Positions 27,049-34,526 of a stretch of DNA of 40,691 nucleotides are shown here, in pieces. Source of the DNA: Burkholderiaceae bacterium. Lineage in GTDB: Bacteria > Pseudomonadota > Gammaproteobacteria > Burkholderiales > Burkholderiaceae_E. Location of the stretch: the NCBI GenBank assembly GCA_023954135.1, contig JAMLIN010000038.1, forward strand, positions 1 to 40,691. The letters are read 5' to 3'. The translations under genes were made by a program, and so were the position numbers. The number at the start of each line of letters is the position of its first letter. Position 1 is the stretch's first letter. Below the pieces are notes generated by a model, which saw only the letters and a list, made by a program, of their open reading frames with translations, was not told the DNA's origin and ran no database searches.

Positions 27049-27815
27049 CGTTTCACGATCGAGGAGTTCTCGGCCAGCAACTTGCCGAAGGCTTCCGGCG
27101 GCGCGTAGCCCTGCAGGCGCCGGCCGCTGGCGAAGAAGAGGGTCGGCGTAGCGGTGATGCCGAGCTCGAAGCCGAGCTCGCGGATCTGCGCGATCGGCGT
27201 CTCGCAATTGCCGTCGTTCCTCGGCACGACCCCGGTCATCATCAGGTCGGTCCAGGCCTTGAGCCGGTCTGGGGCGCACCAGGCCTTGCGGGCCTTCGAC
27301 TCGGAGTCCTCGGCCAGGATCGGATAGACGAAGGTGTAGATAGTGACATCGTCGAGCCGGGCGAGGTCGGCGCGCAGCTTGCGGCAATAGCCGCAGTTCG
27401 GATCCTCGAACAGCGCGATCCGGCGGCTGCCCTTGCCGACCACCTGCTTGAGCGCCAGATCGAGCGGCAGCTTCGAGAAGTCGATCGCGAGGATCTCGTC
27501 GAGCCGATCGCGGGTGATGTTCCGGCTCGACTGCATGTCGATCATCTCGCCCTCGACCATGATGTAGCGGGCCGCTTCGTCGACGTAGAAGAGATCGTTG
27601 AAGATCCGCACCTCGTACAGGCCCTTGATCGGCGTGGTGTTGACCGACGCGGCCTGGTAGCGACCGCCCGTCCAGGCCTCGACGGCCTTGCGGATGTTGC
27701 CGGCGGCCGGCTCGGGCGCCGCCGTCGGCGCATCGGCCATCGCAGCGGACAGGGCGAAGCACCCGAGAGCGATCGCGGTGAAGAGTCGGCGCAAAAGCGC
27801 CATTGAGAACTGCAT
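27045..27815 (-). CDS. dsbC: Thiol:disulfide interchange protein DsbC
   Basis: This 256-residue periplasmic disulfide isomerase begins with a signal peptide (LFTAIALGCFALSAAMADA). It has an N-terminal dimerisation domain (GLYEVRIFNDLFYVDEAARYIM) and a thioredoxin-like domain with active site CGYC (C141, C144) in FEDPNCGYCRKL. A second cysteine pair C180/C204 and the cis-proline loop TATPTLFF (P224) match DsbC. The start is taken as the ATG at 27815; an ATG four codons later is equally possible, as neither has a clear ribosome site. It is convergent with mltA, and the two stop codons overlap. Confidence 0.95.
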   Translation of the reverse strand: MQFSMALLRRLFTAIALGCFALSAAMADAPTAAPEPAAGNIRKAVEAWTGGRYQAASVNTTPIKGLYEVRIFNDLFYVDEAARYIMVEGEMIDMQSSRNITRDRLDEILAIDFSKLPLDLALKQVVGKGSRRIALFEDPNCGYCRKLRADLARLDDVTIYTFVYPILAEDSESKARKAWCAPDRLKAWTDLMMTGVVPRNDGNCETPIAQIRELGFELGITATPTLFFASGRRLQGYAPPEAFGKLLAENSSIVKR

Positions 27816-27877
27816 CGTTCGTGTTGCCTGGAAATGCGGCCTCGGGGCCGCGACCCCGCAAGGGTAACAGGCCGCCC

Positions 27878-27911
27878 AGTGGGCTGCGCAGGAGTTCCCG
27901 CGCAGCCCACT
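27878..27911 (-). terminator. Hairpin at the end of the UbiH-family gene
   Basis: GCGCAGCCCACT (27900-27911) and AGTGGGCTGCGC (27878-27889) form a perfect 12-bp stem with a 10-base loop. The stem includes the stop codon of the hydroxylase gene. No T-tract follows on the minus strand, so termination may be Rho-assisted, or the hairpin may protect the 3' end. Confidence 0.6.
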
Positions 27912-29175
27912 AGCCGATCGCCCGCGAGACGAGCCGGTGCTTGAGGAAACCGGAGCGCGCCACCCCCCGCCAGCCGATACCGGTGACGAAGCCGAGGGCG
28001 CGCCCGGCCAGCCCGAGCGAGGCGAGCCATTCGGTATCGTGAATCCGCTGCAGGCCGTCGGTGACGGCGCGCATCGCGGCCACCGGCTCGGCGCGCATCC
28101 GAGCCCAGCGCCGCAGCAGCAGCCAGGCGCCCGGGTCGCCCTTGCCCGGCCGTGCGCTCGGGCCGGCGGCTGCCAGCATGTCCAGCCAGTCGGCGACATC
28201 GCCGAGGCCGAGGTTGAGGCCCTGGCCGGCGAGCGGATGCACCACATGGGCCGCGTCGCCGATCAGCGCAAGGCGCGGCGCGATCAGCGGGTCGACCGTC
28301 CGGCAACGCAGCGGAAAGCCGCGAGGCGAGCCGATGGGCAGCAGTTCGCCGAGAGCGCCGCCCGAGATGCGTCCGACTTCCGCCGCGATCGCATCGCCAC
28401 CGGCTTCCAGCATGGCCTGGGCCGTTGCGGTGGGCGCCGACCAGACGATGCTGCAGCGCCCCGGCCAGGCCGGATCCTCGCCGGGCGGCAGCGGCAGCAT
28501 CGCGAGCACCCCGTGCTCGCCGAACCACTGCCAGGCGGTATCGCGATGGGGACGGCCGCAGTCGAGGTTGAGCACGATCGCATGCTGTGGATACACCCGC
28601 TCGGTCACGGCCAAGCCGGCGAGCGAGCGCAGCGGTGAATCGGCGCCGTCGGCGGCAAGGATGCAGCGCGCCCGCAGGCGACGGCCGTCGGCGGCGCGAA
28701 GCTCCGCGCGCTGCGGATCGGCATCGAGCTCGAGCGCGGTGACCTCGGCATCCATGCGCCGCAACTTCGAGAAACCCAGTGCGGTACGAAGAGCGCGGAC
28801 GAGATTGCGTTCCTCGATGATCCACGCAAGCGCGGGCCGGGCCGCCTTGTAGGCGCTGAAATGGAGCTCGTCGCGATCGCCCGCCGCGAGCCCCGGCCGG
28901 GGGAAGACCCGCATGTCGTAGACCGGCTGGATCCGGAGCGCATCGAGCGCCTGCCAGACCGACAGCCGCTCCAGCAGCGCCTTCGAGCTGTCCGACAGCG
29001 CGTAGATCCGGGCATCCCATTCCTGCGACGCCGGTGGCGGCGGACTTTCCGCATCGCGCCCGGTGAGCACCGTCCGGTAGCCCGCCTGGGCGCAGCCGAG
29101 CGCAGCCGCCATGCCGGCGATGCCGGCACCGGCGACGAGGATCTCGCAATCGACCGGTCGGGCGGAATCGTTCAT
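27910..29175 (-). CDS. UbiH/UbiF/COQ6-family FAD hydroxylase
   Basis: This 421-residue flavoprotein monooxygenase has the FAD loop VAGAGIAGMAAALG (14-27), the family DARIYALSDSSKALLERL segment (about 54-71), AADGADSPLR and the second FAD motif LIGDAAHVVHPLAGQGLNLGLGD. Relatives hydroxylate ring positions during ubiquinone synthesis. Which position (UbiH, UbiF, UbiI or UbiM type) cannot be told. The ATG at 29175 fits the family start but has no ribosome site; a perfect TATAAT lies only eight bases upstream on the same strand, so the message may be leaderless. It is divergent from tRNA-Phe. Confidence 0.93.
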   Translation of the reverse strand: MNDSARPVDCEILVAGAGIAGMAAALGCAQAGYRTVLTGRDAESPPPPASQEWDARIYALSDSSKALLERLSVWQALDALRIQPVYDMRVFPRPGLAAGDRDELHFSAYKAARPALAWIIEERNLVRALRTALGFSKLRRMDAEVTALELDADPQRAELRAADGRRLRARCILAADGADSPLRSLAGLAVTERVYPQHAIVLNLDCGRPHRDTAWQWFGEHGVLAMLPLPPGEDPAWPGRCSIVWSAPTATAQAMLEAGGDAIAAEVGRISGGALGELLPIGSPRGFPLRCRTVDPLIAPRLALIGDAAHVVHPLAGQGLNLGLGDVADWLDMLAAAGPSARPGKGDPGAWLLLRRWARMRAEPVAAMRAVTDGLQRIHDTEWLASLGLAGRALGFVTGIGWRGVARSGFLKHRLVSRAIG

Positions 29176-29182
29176 GGGCCGA

Positions 29183-29188
29183 ATTATA
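29183..29188 (-). promoter_or_regulatory. TATAAT box directly upstream of the UbiH-family start
   Basis: The minus strand reads TATAAT eight bases before the ATG at 29175. No good -35 lies 16-18 bases further up. If used, the transcript would begin at or next to the start codon. Confidence 0.4.
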
Positions 29189-29194
29189 GGTCGC

Positions 29195-29222
29195 TGGACC
29201 CCGCCGGAGCCGATGCTATAAT
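29195..29222 (+). promoter_or_regulatory. Promoter of tRNA-Phe
   Basis: TATAAT at 29217-29222 with TGGACC at 29195-29200 and a 16-base spacer. Transcription would start near 29229, about 38 bases before the mature tRNA. The -10 is perfect, the -35 moderate. Confidence 0.7.
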
Positions 29223-29266
29223 GCGCGGCTTCCGACTGCCCGGACCTGCCGGCGCATCACGGAGAC

Positions 29267-29342
29267 GGCCAAGTAGCTCAGTTGGTAGAGCAGCGGATTG
29301 AAAATCCGCGTGTCGGTGGTTCGATTCCGCCCTTGGCCACCA
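29267..29342 (+). tRNA. tRNA-Phe (anticodon GAA)
   Basis: A 76-base cloverleaf: acceptor GGCCAAG pairs with CTTGGCC, the D-arm is GCTCAGTTGGTAGAGC, the anticodon stem-loop reads GCGGATTGAAAATCCGC with GAA at the anticodon, the T-arm is GGTGG-TTCGATT-CCGCC, then discriminator A and an encoded CCA. All stems close (one G-T pair). It is the likely integration site of the phage-like island that follows. Confidence 0.97.
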
Positions 29343-29358
29343 AGGAATTCAAGCACTT

Positions 29359-29386
29359 AGGCCGACTCTCCGGGGTCGGCCTTTTT
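29359..29386 (+). terminator. Rho-independent terminator of tRNA-Phe
   Basis: AGGCCGAC (29359-29366) and GTCGGCCT (29375-29382) form an 8-bp stem followed by a T-run (TTTTT, then GTTTT). It is 16 bases after the tRNA 3' end, the classic arrangement. Confidence 0.9.
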
Positions 29387-29399
29387 GTTTTCTGGAGTC

Positions 29400-29419
29400 G
29401 TGTAAGCGCTGGTGTAAGC
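29400..29419. repeat. Paired GTGTAAGC direct repeat near the presumed attachment site
   Basis: GTGTAAGC occurs at 29400-29407 and again at 29412-29419, twelve bases apart, just after the tRNA terminator. Short direct repeats at this distance from a tRNA 3' end often are arm-type sites for tyrosine integrases. No integrase gene is seen, so this stays a suggestion. Confidence 0.4.
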
Positions 29420-29500
29420 AAATTCGCCGAATCCCGTCATCCCCGGGGCAGAGCACGAGCAGGCGCGATCGACAGCCGCGTCCGCGGGGCAGGGAAACGT

Positions 29501-30250
29501 TCAGTGCGCCAAGGCCGGGGGGTTGAGCTTCTGGCGCAGCGAAGTGAAGGGCATCGCATCGGCCAGGCGAGAGATCACACGGATCTCCTGGTCCGCTCGC
29601 TCCGGGTCGGCACGGTCATCAACCACGACGAGGATATCCGTGTCCTGGTAAGGCTCCGAACCGCGAACGTCGACGAGCTTCTTTACCTCGTGCGCGCCGG
29701 CCGTCGGGTGGGCGCTGATGCAGTCGATGAGTTGCCCGCTCTGCTTCAGGTCGAATGTCCAGATCTGCTCGGAGAGCCCCGGGATCTCAATGTTGCGCTG
29801 GACCGGCTCCTTTGGGCTGGCTTCAATGAGTAGGCCTGCCGTCTCCTCGATCAGAACATCGTGGCTCGGCGCGCGATCGACGACCTTCTGGTGCCAGCGG
29901 GCGACTTCGAAGGCAGCGGCGATGTAGGAGCCGAAAGCTACGGGTAGCGGCGCTTTATCCGCCAAGACCTCGAGACATCCGTCGTGGTGAAGGGTTGCAC
30001 CATGACGCTCTAGCTTCGTGCGTAGCCCGCGCAGTCCGCTATGGCTGCGCAACTGGACCCCAGAAGCGATGGCTTCAAACAGGAGCTCGCCAGCATCCCA
30101 CAAGCGGAATCCGCCCGTCTGGGTCGGCTCGATGAACACCGGGATGCTAGCGCCGTTCGGAAGAAGGTATGGAGTGGTTAACACCAGCCCACCGCCCTCG
30201 ATTTGCGCGCAGTGGAATCCCAGGAGGGATGTGATATCGGCGCAGTTCAT
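29501..30250 (-). CDS. DUF1828/DUF1829-type protein
   Basis: This 249-residue protein has an N-terminal DUF1828-like part (about 10-95): GGGLVLTTPYLLPNGASIPVFIEPTQTGGFRLWDAGELLFE. A C-terminal DUF1829-like part (about 150-235) includes WTFDLKQSGQLIDCI and a DTDILVVVDD strand. The function of these domains is not established; they occur scattered in phages and genomic islands. The ATG at 30250 overlaps the upstream gene as ATGA, so both are one translational unit. It is the last gene before the tRNA, the position where cargo or defence genes are often found in tRNA-integrated elements. Domain names are from memory. Confidence 0.72.
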   Translation of the reverse strand: MNCADITSLLGFHCAQIEGGGLVLTTPYLLPNGASIPVFIEPTQTGGFRLWDAGELLFEAIASGVQLRSHSGLRGLRTKLERHGATLHHDGCLEVLADKAPLPVAFGSYIAAAFEVARWHQKVVDRAPSHDVLIEETAGLLIEASPKEPVQRNIEIPGLSEQIWTFDLKQSGQLIDCISAHPTAGAHEVKKLVDVRGSEPYQDTDILVVVDDRADPERADQEIRVISRLADAMPFTSLRQKLNPPALAH

Positions 30251-30702
30251 GGTCGCAGGTTGAAGTCGTGAACAGGATGGCCAAGGGCCGGTCTGGCGAT
30301 GTTTGTTGCCGCACAGAAGTACAGCATCGCCTCTCGCCACGTCCAGACGACAGGGCTACTCAGGTCCAATCTTACGCCGAGCCGATGAGCGTGTGGCGCG
30401 TCATGGTGGCCCGGACCGATACCCGGACGGGTTCTGATATCCAGACGGTACAGGTCCTCCGTCCAAGGCGTCCGCTGGCCGAAGTCGGACCGCTCGAGTC
30501 GGAAGGCCCACGATTCGCCGGTGCGGCCAGCATCTGCTGGATGGCGGACCAGCAGGACCAGAAGCAGCCCGCGTAAGGTGGTGCCGTGAAGGTCAAGAAC
30601 GCCTGTCTCGATAAGTGAGGTCGCGCCATGGGTAGGGTGCGTCCGCCACTGCAGATCATCCGGCACCATCTTTGGCAGCGCGAGTAGCTCCTGCGGTGTC
30701 AT
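30247..30702 (-). CDS. Unknown partner of the DUF1828-type gene
   Basis: This 151-residue protein (MTPQELLALPKMVPDDLQWR...) is not one I recognise. It has HHDAPHAHRLG (about 99-109), a hydrophobic strand LRGLLLVLLVRHP (43-55) and a conserved-looking end MLYFCAATNI. It could be a small beta-rich enzyme or effector with a His cluster. The ATG at 30702 is preferred to a GTG one codon earlier. Its last four bases overlap the DUF1828 start. The tight two-gene layout resembles toxin-antitoxin or small defence pairs, but nothing in the sequence proves that. Confidence 0.65.
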   Translation of the reverse strand: MTPQELLALPKMVPDDLQWRTHPTHGATSLIETGVLDLHGTTLRGLLLVLLVRHPADAGRTGESWAFRLERSDFGQRTPWTEDLYRLDIRTRPGIGPGHHDAPHAHRLGVRLDLSSPVVWTWREAMLYFCAATNIARPALGHPVHDFNLRP

Positions 30703-30769
30703 CACATCTCTGCTGCCGCGTGGAGGATAGAAAGACGGACAGCCCGCAGAAGGCGGGGCGGCATCGGCA

Positions 30770-30877
30770 TCAGCACGGAATCCTTCGGTCAGCCGGGGTG
30801 GTCACGCTTCGCGACGCGAAGCTGCTCCAGACAAGCGCCCAATTCGTCGCCTCTCGACCGAGAAATCCCCGTGCCAT
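30770..30877 (-). CDS. Possible 35-residue phage-type peptide
   Basis: A short minus-strand frame, MARGFLGREATNWALVWSSF and so on, is preceded by a strong ribosome site (GGGGGAGGGC five bases before ATG at 30877). It ends 67 bases before the next gene. No family is recognised. The good ribosome site is the only support; without it the region 30703-30934 would be considered empty. Confidence 0.35.
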   Translation of the reverse strand: MARGFLGREATNWALVWSSFASRSVTTPADRRIPC

Positions 30878-30934
30878 GATGCCCTCCCCCTTTTGCGGGT
30901 CGCCATTTATTCGGCTTAGGCGGCTCCCCCGCGT

Positions 30935-31102
30935 TCAAGTATGCGCCGCAAGGCTGGAAGCGGTGAATACCCACGCCCGGCCAGGCTTGCGGCCGACGAT
31001 CTGGCCCTCGGCGGCCAGACGGCGGACGGTCGCCGGGTCGCAGGCCAATGCCTCGGCGGCTTCGGCGAGGGTCAGGAAGGTTTCCTGAGGGGTGACGAAC
31101 AT
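30935..31102 (-). CDS. Small helix-turn-helix protein (MerR/excisionase-like)
   Basis: This 55-residue protein consists almost only of a winged helix-turn-helix: FLTLAEAAEALACDPATVRRLAAEGQIVGRKPGRAWVF. The pattern T-x-x-E-A-A-E-x-L followed by P-x-T-V-R-R-L-x-x-x-G-x-I and a basic wing is that of excisionase/AlpA-like DNA-binding domains. The ATG at 31102 has GGAAGGA upstream; an in-frame GTG six codons earlier is less likely. It stands 49 bases after the preceding small gene. It is related in fold to the five HTH genes at 36987-38724, but lies on the other side of the structural genes. Confidence 0.8.
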   Translation of the reverse strand: MFVTPQETFLTLAEAAEALACDPATVRRLAAEGQIVGRKPGRAWVFTASSLAAHT

Positions 31103-31151
31103 CGCTGCTCTTCCTTCCACCGGACCGCTGCCGGCGATGCTCAGCGGTCGC

Positions 31152-31256
31152 TCATTTCTTGGGCCGCCGCCTCGTGAGAGCCTCGAGCACCCGGATCTGC
31201 ACGGAGGTCCGGATTCGTCGGCTCAGGAGTTCGCGCTCGGAATCGCTAACGATCAT
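31152..31256 (-). CDS. 34-residue coupled small protein
   Basis: A short frame, MIVSDSERELLSRRIRTSVQ then IRVLEALTRRRPKK, starts at 31256 within the stop codon of the upstream gene (ATGA). The predicted product is one strongly basic amphipathic helix. The overlap and compatible codon use support translation. It could be the tail of a transmodular regulator or a small nucleic-acid-binding peptide. No family recognised. Confidence 0.5.
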   Translation of the reverse strand: MIVSDSERELLSRRIRTSVQIRVLEALTRRRPKK

Positions 31257-31426
31257 CGCGCCTTTCGCATCCTATGGGGCGCGTCGAAAGTCGGCTGCTC
31301 CGCACGACGCGCAGATTGGATGCTACGGCTCTCTGCCCCTACAGGGAAGGCAGAACCGCCTGCAGCCTCCTGATCCCGGAGAAGCGTGCGGGCCTGCTCC
31401 CATTGGGCACCGCGGTACCGGTTCAT
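31253..31426 (-). CDS. Small hypothetical phage protein
   Basis: A 57-residue basic protein, MNRYRGAQWEQARTLLRDQE..., starting ten bases after the stop codon of the preceding gene and overlapping the next by ATGA. The region between reads CCAGG just before ATG, a weak ribosome site. No family recognised. It is probably translated with its neighbours as part of the late-operon tail. Confidence 0.5.
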   Translation of the reverse strand: MNRYRGAQWEQARTLLRDQEAAGGSAFPVGAESRSIQSARRAEQPTFDAPHRMRKAR

Positions 31427-31436
31427 CCTGGCGCGC

Positions 31437-31688
31437 CTACGCCCCCGCCAACAGCACAACGGGGCCATCGCCGGCGCCGCGCACCACCGCAGCTGCTCGG
31501 GCGACGAAGTCGGCCACGCTCTCCCCGTCGTCCCGGTCGACCGAGACGCCATCGAGGGACTGCAGGCTCGAGGCCTTGCCAACGGGCTCACCGGGCCGCA
31601 CGAAGTGAACCAGTATCGTCGGCGACTCTCCCTGCGGGCCGGTCTGCTCCTCCAGCGCCTCCAGGCGCCTGCGTATCGCCGTGGTCAT
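31437..31688 (-). CDS. Small hypothetical phage protein with N-terminal coiled coil
   Basis: An 83-residue protein: a short helix IRRRLEALEEQTG at the start, then a beta-like segment TILVHFVRPGEPVG and a helix ESVADFVARAAAVVRG. This pattern is frequent in small proteins that follow terminase-associated genes in prophages, but I cannot name it. The ATG at 31688 overlaps the DUF5681 stop codon as ATGA and has GAAGGAGG upstream. Confidence 0.7.
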   Translation of the reverse strand: MTTAIRRRLEALEEQTGPQGESPTILVHFVRPGEPVGKASSLQSLDGVSVDRDDGESVADFVARAAAVVRGAGDGPVVLLAGA

Positions 31689-32113
31689 CCTTCGCCCTCC
31701 TTCGGCCCGTTGCGGGCTTCCAGCGCCTCGATCCGGCGCAGCAGGTCATCCACCTCGGCGACCCGCGCGAGAGTACCCAGCGCCCCGATCAGCGTGGCGC
31801 CCTGCCCCGGCGCGAGCTCGCCTGCGGCAACCGCTGCCAGGACTGCGCGCCCCTGCTCCGTCAGCGTCTCGCCGGGAAGGTCGACGGCTTGGGCGGCTTC
31901 GATCGCCTTCACGGGCGGGAGCACCCGCTCCAACAGCAGACGGGAGGCCTGTACGTCACCGCCCTTCGCGGCTTCGACCAGCTGCGCCAGGATGTCGGGC
32001 ACATGCTCGGCGATTGCCGCCCGCAGCTTCGCCGCCTTGCCTGCCCCCGGAGGACGCCCGGCCGGGTTGCCGCTTACCCCCGGCTGCCATTGGCTCGAAT
32101 TCTTCTCTGCCAT
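31685..32113 (-). CDS. DUF5681-type phage protein
   Basis: This 142-residue protein opens with WQPGVSGNPAGRPPGAGKAAKLR (residues 9-31), the hallmark of DUF5681. Such proteins are often found beside terminase genes and are suspected to act as small terminase or DNA-packaging accessory proteins. A helical middle (LAQLVEAAKGGDVQASRLLLERVLPPVK) follows, and the C-terminus is a coiled coil (VAEVDDLLRRIEALEARNG). The ATG at 32113 is chosen since the longer frame has no ribosome site. No terminase gene is adjacent here, which is odd. Confidence 0.82.
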   Translation of the reverse strand: MAEKNSSQWQPGVSGNPAGRPPGAGKAAKLRAAIAEHVPDILAQLVEAAKGGDVQASRLLLERVLPPVKAIEAAQAVDLPGETLTEQGRAVLAAVAAGELAPGQGATLIGALGTLARVAEVDDLLRRIEALEARNGPKEGEG

Positions 32114-32135
32114 CGCCTGTTTCGCCCCTGCTCTA

Positions 32136-32435
32136 TCAGGCGTCCGGTCCCTCTGCAGCCTGAGCCGCAAGGGCTGCATCGCGAGCGGCAATAGAGTTCA
32201 TCACCGCAGCCCAGAAGCGCTCGAAATGCTGGATTTCCTCGTCCGGCATGCTCGTGGTCAGGAGCACCTCGTTGTCCATGATCGCCCGCAGTCGATCGAG
32301 CGCCTCGGGCTGGTAGTAGAGGACATGGCCCAGCACCCGTTCGTGCATCTGGCCGGCATCCGCGAGCATCAGGAGAACCTGCCATGTTTCCCGCATGCTG
32401 GTCTCCAGGGAGGCGACCCGCTCTTCGATGTCCAT
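32136..32435 (-). CDS. Hypothetical phage protein, helical
   Basis: A 99-residue acidic helical protein. MDIEERVASLETSMRETWQVLLM at the start reads as a coiled coil, and the middle contains LGHVLYYQPEALDRLRAIMDNEV. It begins three bases after the stop codon of the large ejection-type gene and ends 22 bases before DUF5681, so it belongs to the same operon. I do not recognise a family. Confidence 0.72.
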   Translation of the reverse strand: MDIEERVASLETSMRETWQVLLMLADAGQMHERVLGHVLYYQPEALDRLRAIMDNEVLLTTSMPDEEIQHFERFWAAVMNSIAARDAALAAQAAEGPDA

Positions 32436-32438
32436 CGC

Positions 32439-34526
32439 CTAGATTCCGTTCATGAGGTCCGAGACCGTCAGCGGCCGCCCCGGAAAGTTGCGGACCGGAT
32501 CGCGCCTGCCAGTCGGCTCCGCAGGAACGCCAGTGGCAATGGGCGCACCAGCCGAAGCCGCGCCGCCCATCATCTGCTGCATGGGGCCGGTCAGCACCGG
32601 AGCGGACGGCACGGTCGGGTTGAGGGCAGCGCGCCCAGCGACATTGCCGGCCAGCACCCGAGCACCCGGGATTCTCGCCAGGCCGCCCAGAACATCGAAC
32701 GCCCGATTGCTCAGCGCCGCGGCGGTATTCGACATGTTCGGCGCCGACGCATTCGGGACGCTGTTGATGTATCCACCGACCCGCGAGACGGTCTGGAGCT
32801 CGGTGATCTCCTCCGGCGAGAAGAAGGCCCCGATCCGTGGAGCGAGCTTGTCCAGTGCCGTCTTGAATCGCGACGGATTGAAGGATGCATCCCGGGCCGG
32901 ATTGGCCCCGAAGGCCGCGCCCTGCAGGTGCTCGATGATCTTCGAGCGGATCGCTCCAATGGCTTCCTGGTCACCATCGAGCGCGCCGGCAAGGGCCTTC
33001 AGATCATCGCGCTTGCCGTTGATGACGAACTTGCGCACGAAGTCATCCGGCGCAATCTTGTCCTCGACCACGGCCTTCAAGGCCGGGGTGCGATCGACCG
33101 TCCGGTACCAGCCGGCGGCCGCGTCCCGGGCCGGCTTGAACAGATCGCCGATATCAGAGGTTTCGACCGCCCGCTTGATCGCGGTGCGGATCTCGTTCAG
33201 TGCCGCCGCCTCCGCCCTGTTGCCAGGGTCATAGAGCTTGTTGATCTGCTGGATCGCCTGCTCGGCATCGACCAGGGTGAAGAGCTTCGTCTGCTTGCCA
33301 TCGAGCACGCCGTAGGAGGCGAGCCGAGCCCGCACCGCCGATGGAATCTTGTCCTCGCCGTAGTCGCGCAGGATCTTGCCGAAATCGTCGGCGAGGCCTG
33401 TGATGTCGACTGCTGCTTCGGCTCCCGACTGCTGGCGGGCCCGCTCGTAGAGCGAGCCGAACTGCTTGCGGCTCCGATCGGCAAGGCCGGAGAGCGATTC
33501 GATCAGGCGGTCCCCGACTCCGGCATCATCGACGATCTCAGCCGGATGCAGCTTGCCGGCCAACGTGTCGCGCTGCTCCTGCAGCCGATCGGTAAGCTTG
33601 TCGCCCACGCGCCAGATGCCGCGCATGTCGCGCTCGCGCGCCCACTGCATGGGATCGCGGGTGACCTGGCCGAGCGTCGGCTTGACGCCCAGCGATTCGA
33701 AGTCGGACTTGCGCACCAGCGAAGCAGAGTCGAGTGACCTGCCGTTCTTCAGCGCCCATTCGATCTGGTCCCTCATCTGCAGCATGGCGACATTGCTGAC
33801 GGTCGCAGGATCGACGCCTTGCTCGGCAAGTGCCGCCGTAACGGCGCGCTGGATGTCCGCCGCGGACACCGGGTTCCCGACCACCGAGCGCCATGCGCTC
33901 CTCACGACATCGCCGAGCTTACTGGCCACGGCACCGGCAACGGCACCACCAGCCGCCCCGGCGCCAGCGTTGAGCATCGAGTCGGTGGTGGTGTCGGCCG
34001 GCTGAAACGCCCCGGACAAGGCTCCACCGATGGCGCCACTGACCGCAGCAGGCCCGAACCCGGCGCGCACTGGGGCTCCTGACGCGCCAGCGACGATGGT
34101 GGCCGGGCTCATCGCCTGACCAAGGAGTCGGCCCCAGTCCATTCCGGTCGCTCCGCCCACCCTGCGCCTTTCCTCGTACTCGGCACGATGTCTTGCGGCC
34201 AGCTCTTCGATCGTTATGTTTCGCCCGTCCAGGTTGCCGTGGGTGACGAGATTGAAGGCCCGGCTCGCCCCGGGGAAGGCGGCAAGCAGCCCGCGGCGCA
34301 TGAAGTCCGCCGAGCCCTCGGCCATGTCGGCCTGCCCCTGCTTCCATGCATCCACGAAGCCGGGAGCATCAGGCCGGCCAGCGGCGAGGAACTGCACTAG
34401 GTCCGCGTCCTTGTGTCCCGCCTGCCGGGCAGCGTTCAGGTCGAAGTTGTTCTGGCGGGCGAGGAACTCCGCGATCTGCGCGTCGGTGTGCCCGTCCTTG
34501 CGAGCGGCTTCGATGTCGAACTTCAT
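32439..34526 (-). CDS. Phage structural / DNA-ejection-type protein
   Basis: A 695-residue protein. The N-terminus holds two copies of a short motif: FDIEAARKDGHTDAQIAEFL (3-22) and FDLNAARQAGHKDADLVQFL (29-48), a repeat I recall from internal virion or ejection proteins of podovirus-like phages. An Ala/Gly-rich stretch (about 165-225) could cross a membrane. Long helical parts follow (KSDFESLGVKPTLGQVTRDP, EQAIQQINKLYDPGNRAEAAALNEIR). The C-terminus is low complexity. The start overlaps the upstream gene by four bases. Ejection proteins enter the host envelope to deliver DNA; the exact role here is inferred from size, repeats and context. Confidence 0.68.
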   Translation of the reverse strand: MKFDIEAARKDGHTDAQIAEFLARQNNFDLNAARQAGHKDADLVQFLAAGRPDAPGFVDAWKQGQADMAEGSADFMRRGLLAAFPGASRAFNLVTHGNLDGRNITIEELAARHRAEYEERRRVGGATGMDWGRLLGQAMSPATIVAGASGAPVRAGFGPAAVSGAIGGALSGAFQPADTTTDSMLNAGAGAAGGAVAGAVASKLGDVVRSAWRSVVGNPVSAADIQRAVTAALAEQGVDPATVSNVAMLQMRDQIEWALKNGRSLDSASLVRKSDFESLGVKPTLGQVTRDPMQWARERDMRGIWRVGDKLTDRLQEQRDTLAGKLHPAEIVDDAGVGDRLIESLSGLADRSRKQFGSLYERARQQSGAEAAVDITGLADDFGKILRDYGEDKIPSAVRARLASYGVLDGKQTKLFTLVDAEQAIQQINKLYDPGNRAEAAALNEIRTAIKRAVETSDIGDLFKPARDAAAGWYRTVDRTPALKAVVEDKIAPDDFVRKFVINGKRDDLKALAGALDGDQEAIGAIRSKIIEHLQGAAFGANPARDASFNPSRFKTALDKLAPRIGAFFSPEEITELQTVSRVGGYINSVPNASAPNMSNTAAALSNRAFDVLGGLARIPGARVLAGNVAGRAALNPTVPSAPVLTGPMQQMMGGAASAGAPIATGVPAEPTGRRDPVRNFPGRPLTVSDLMNGI

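Noticed and set aside
30789-30974. 61-codon frame overlapping the 55-residue HTH gene
   Set aside because: It starts with GTG inside the HTH gene, has no ribosome site, and competes with a shorter frame that has one.
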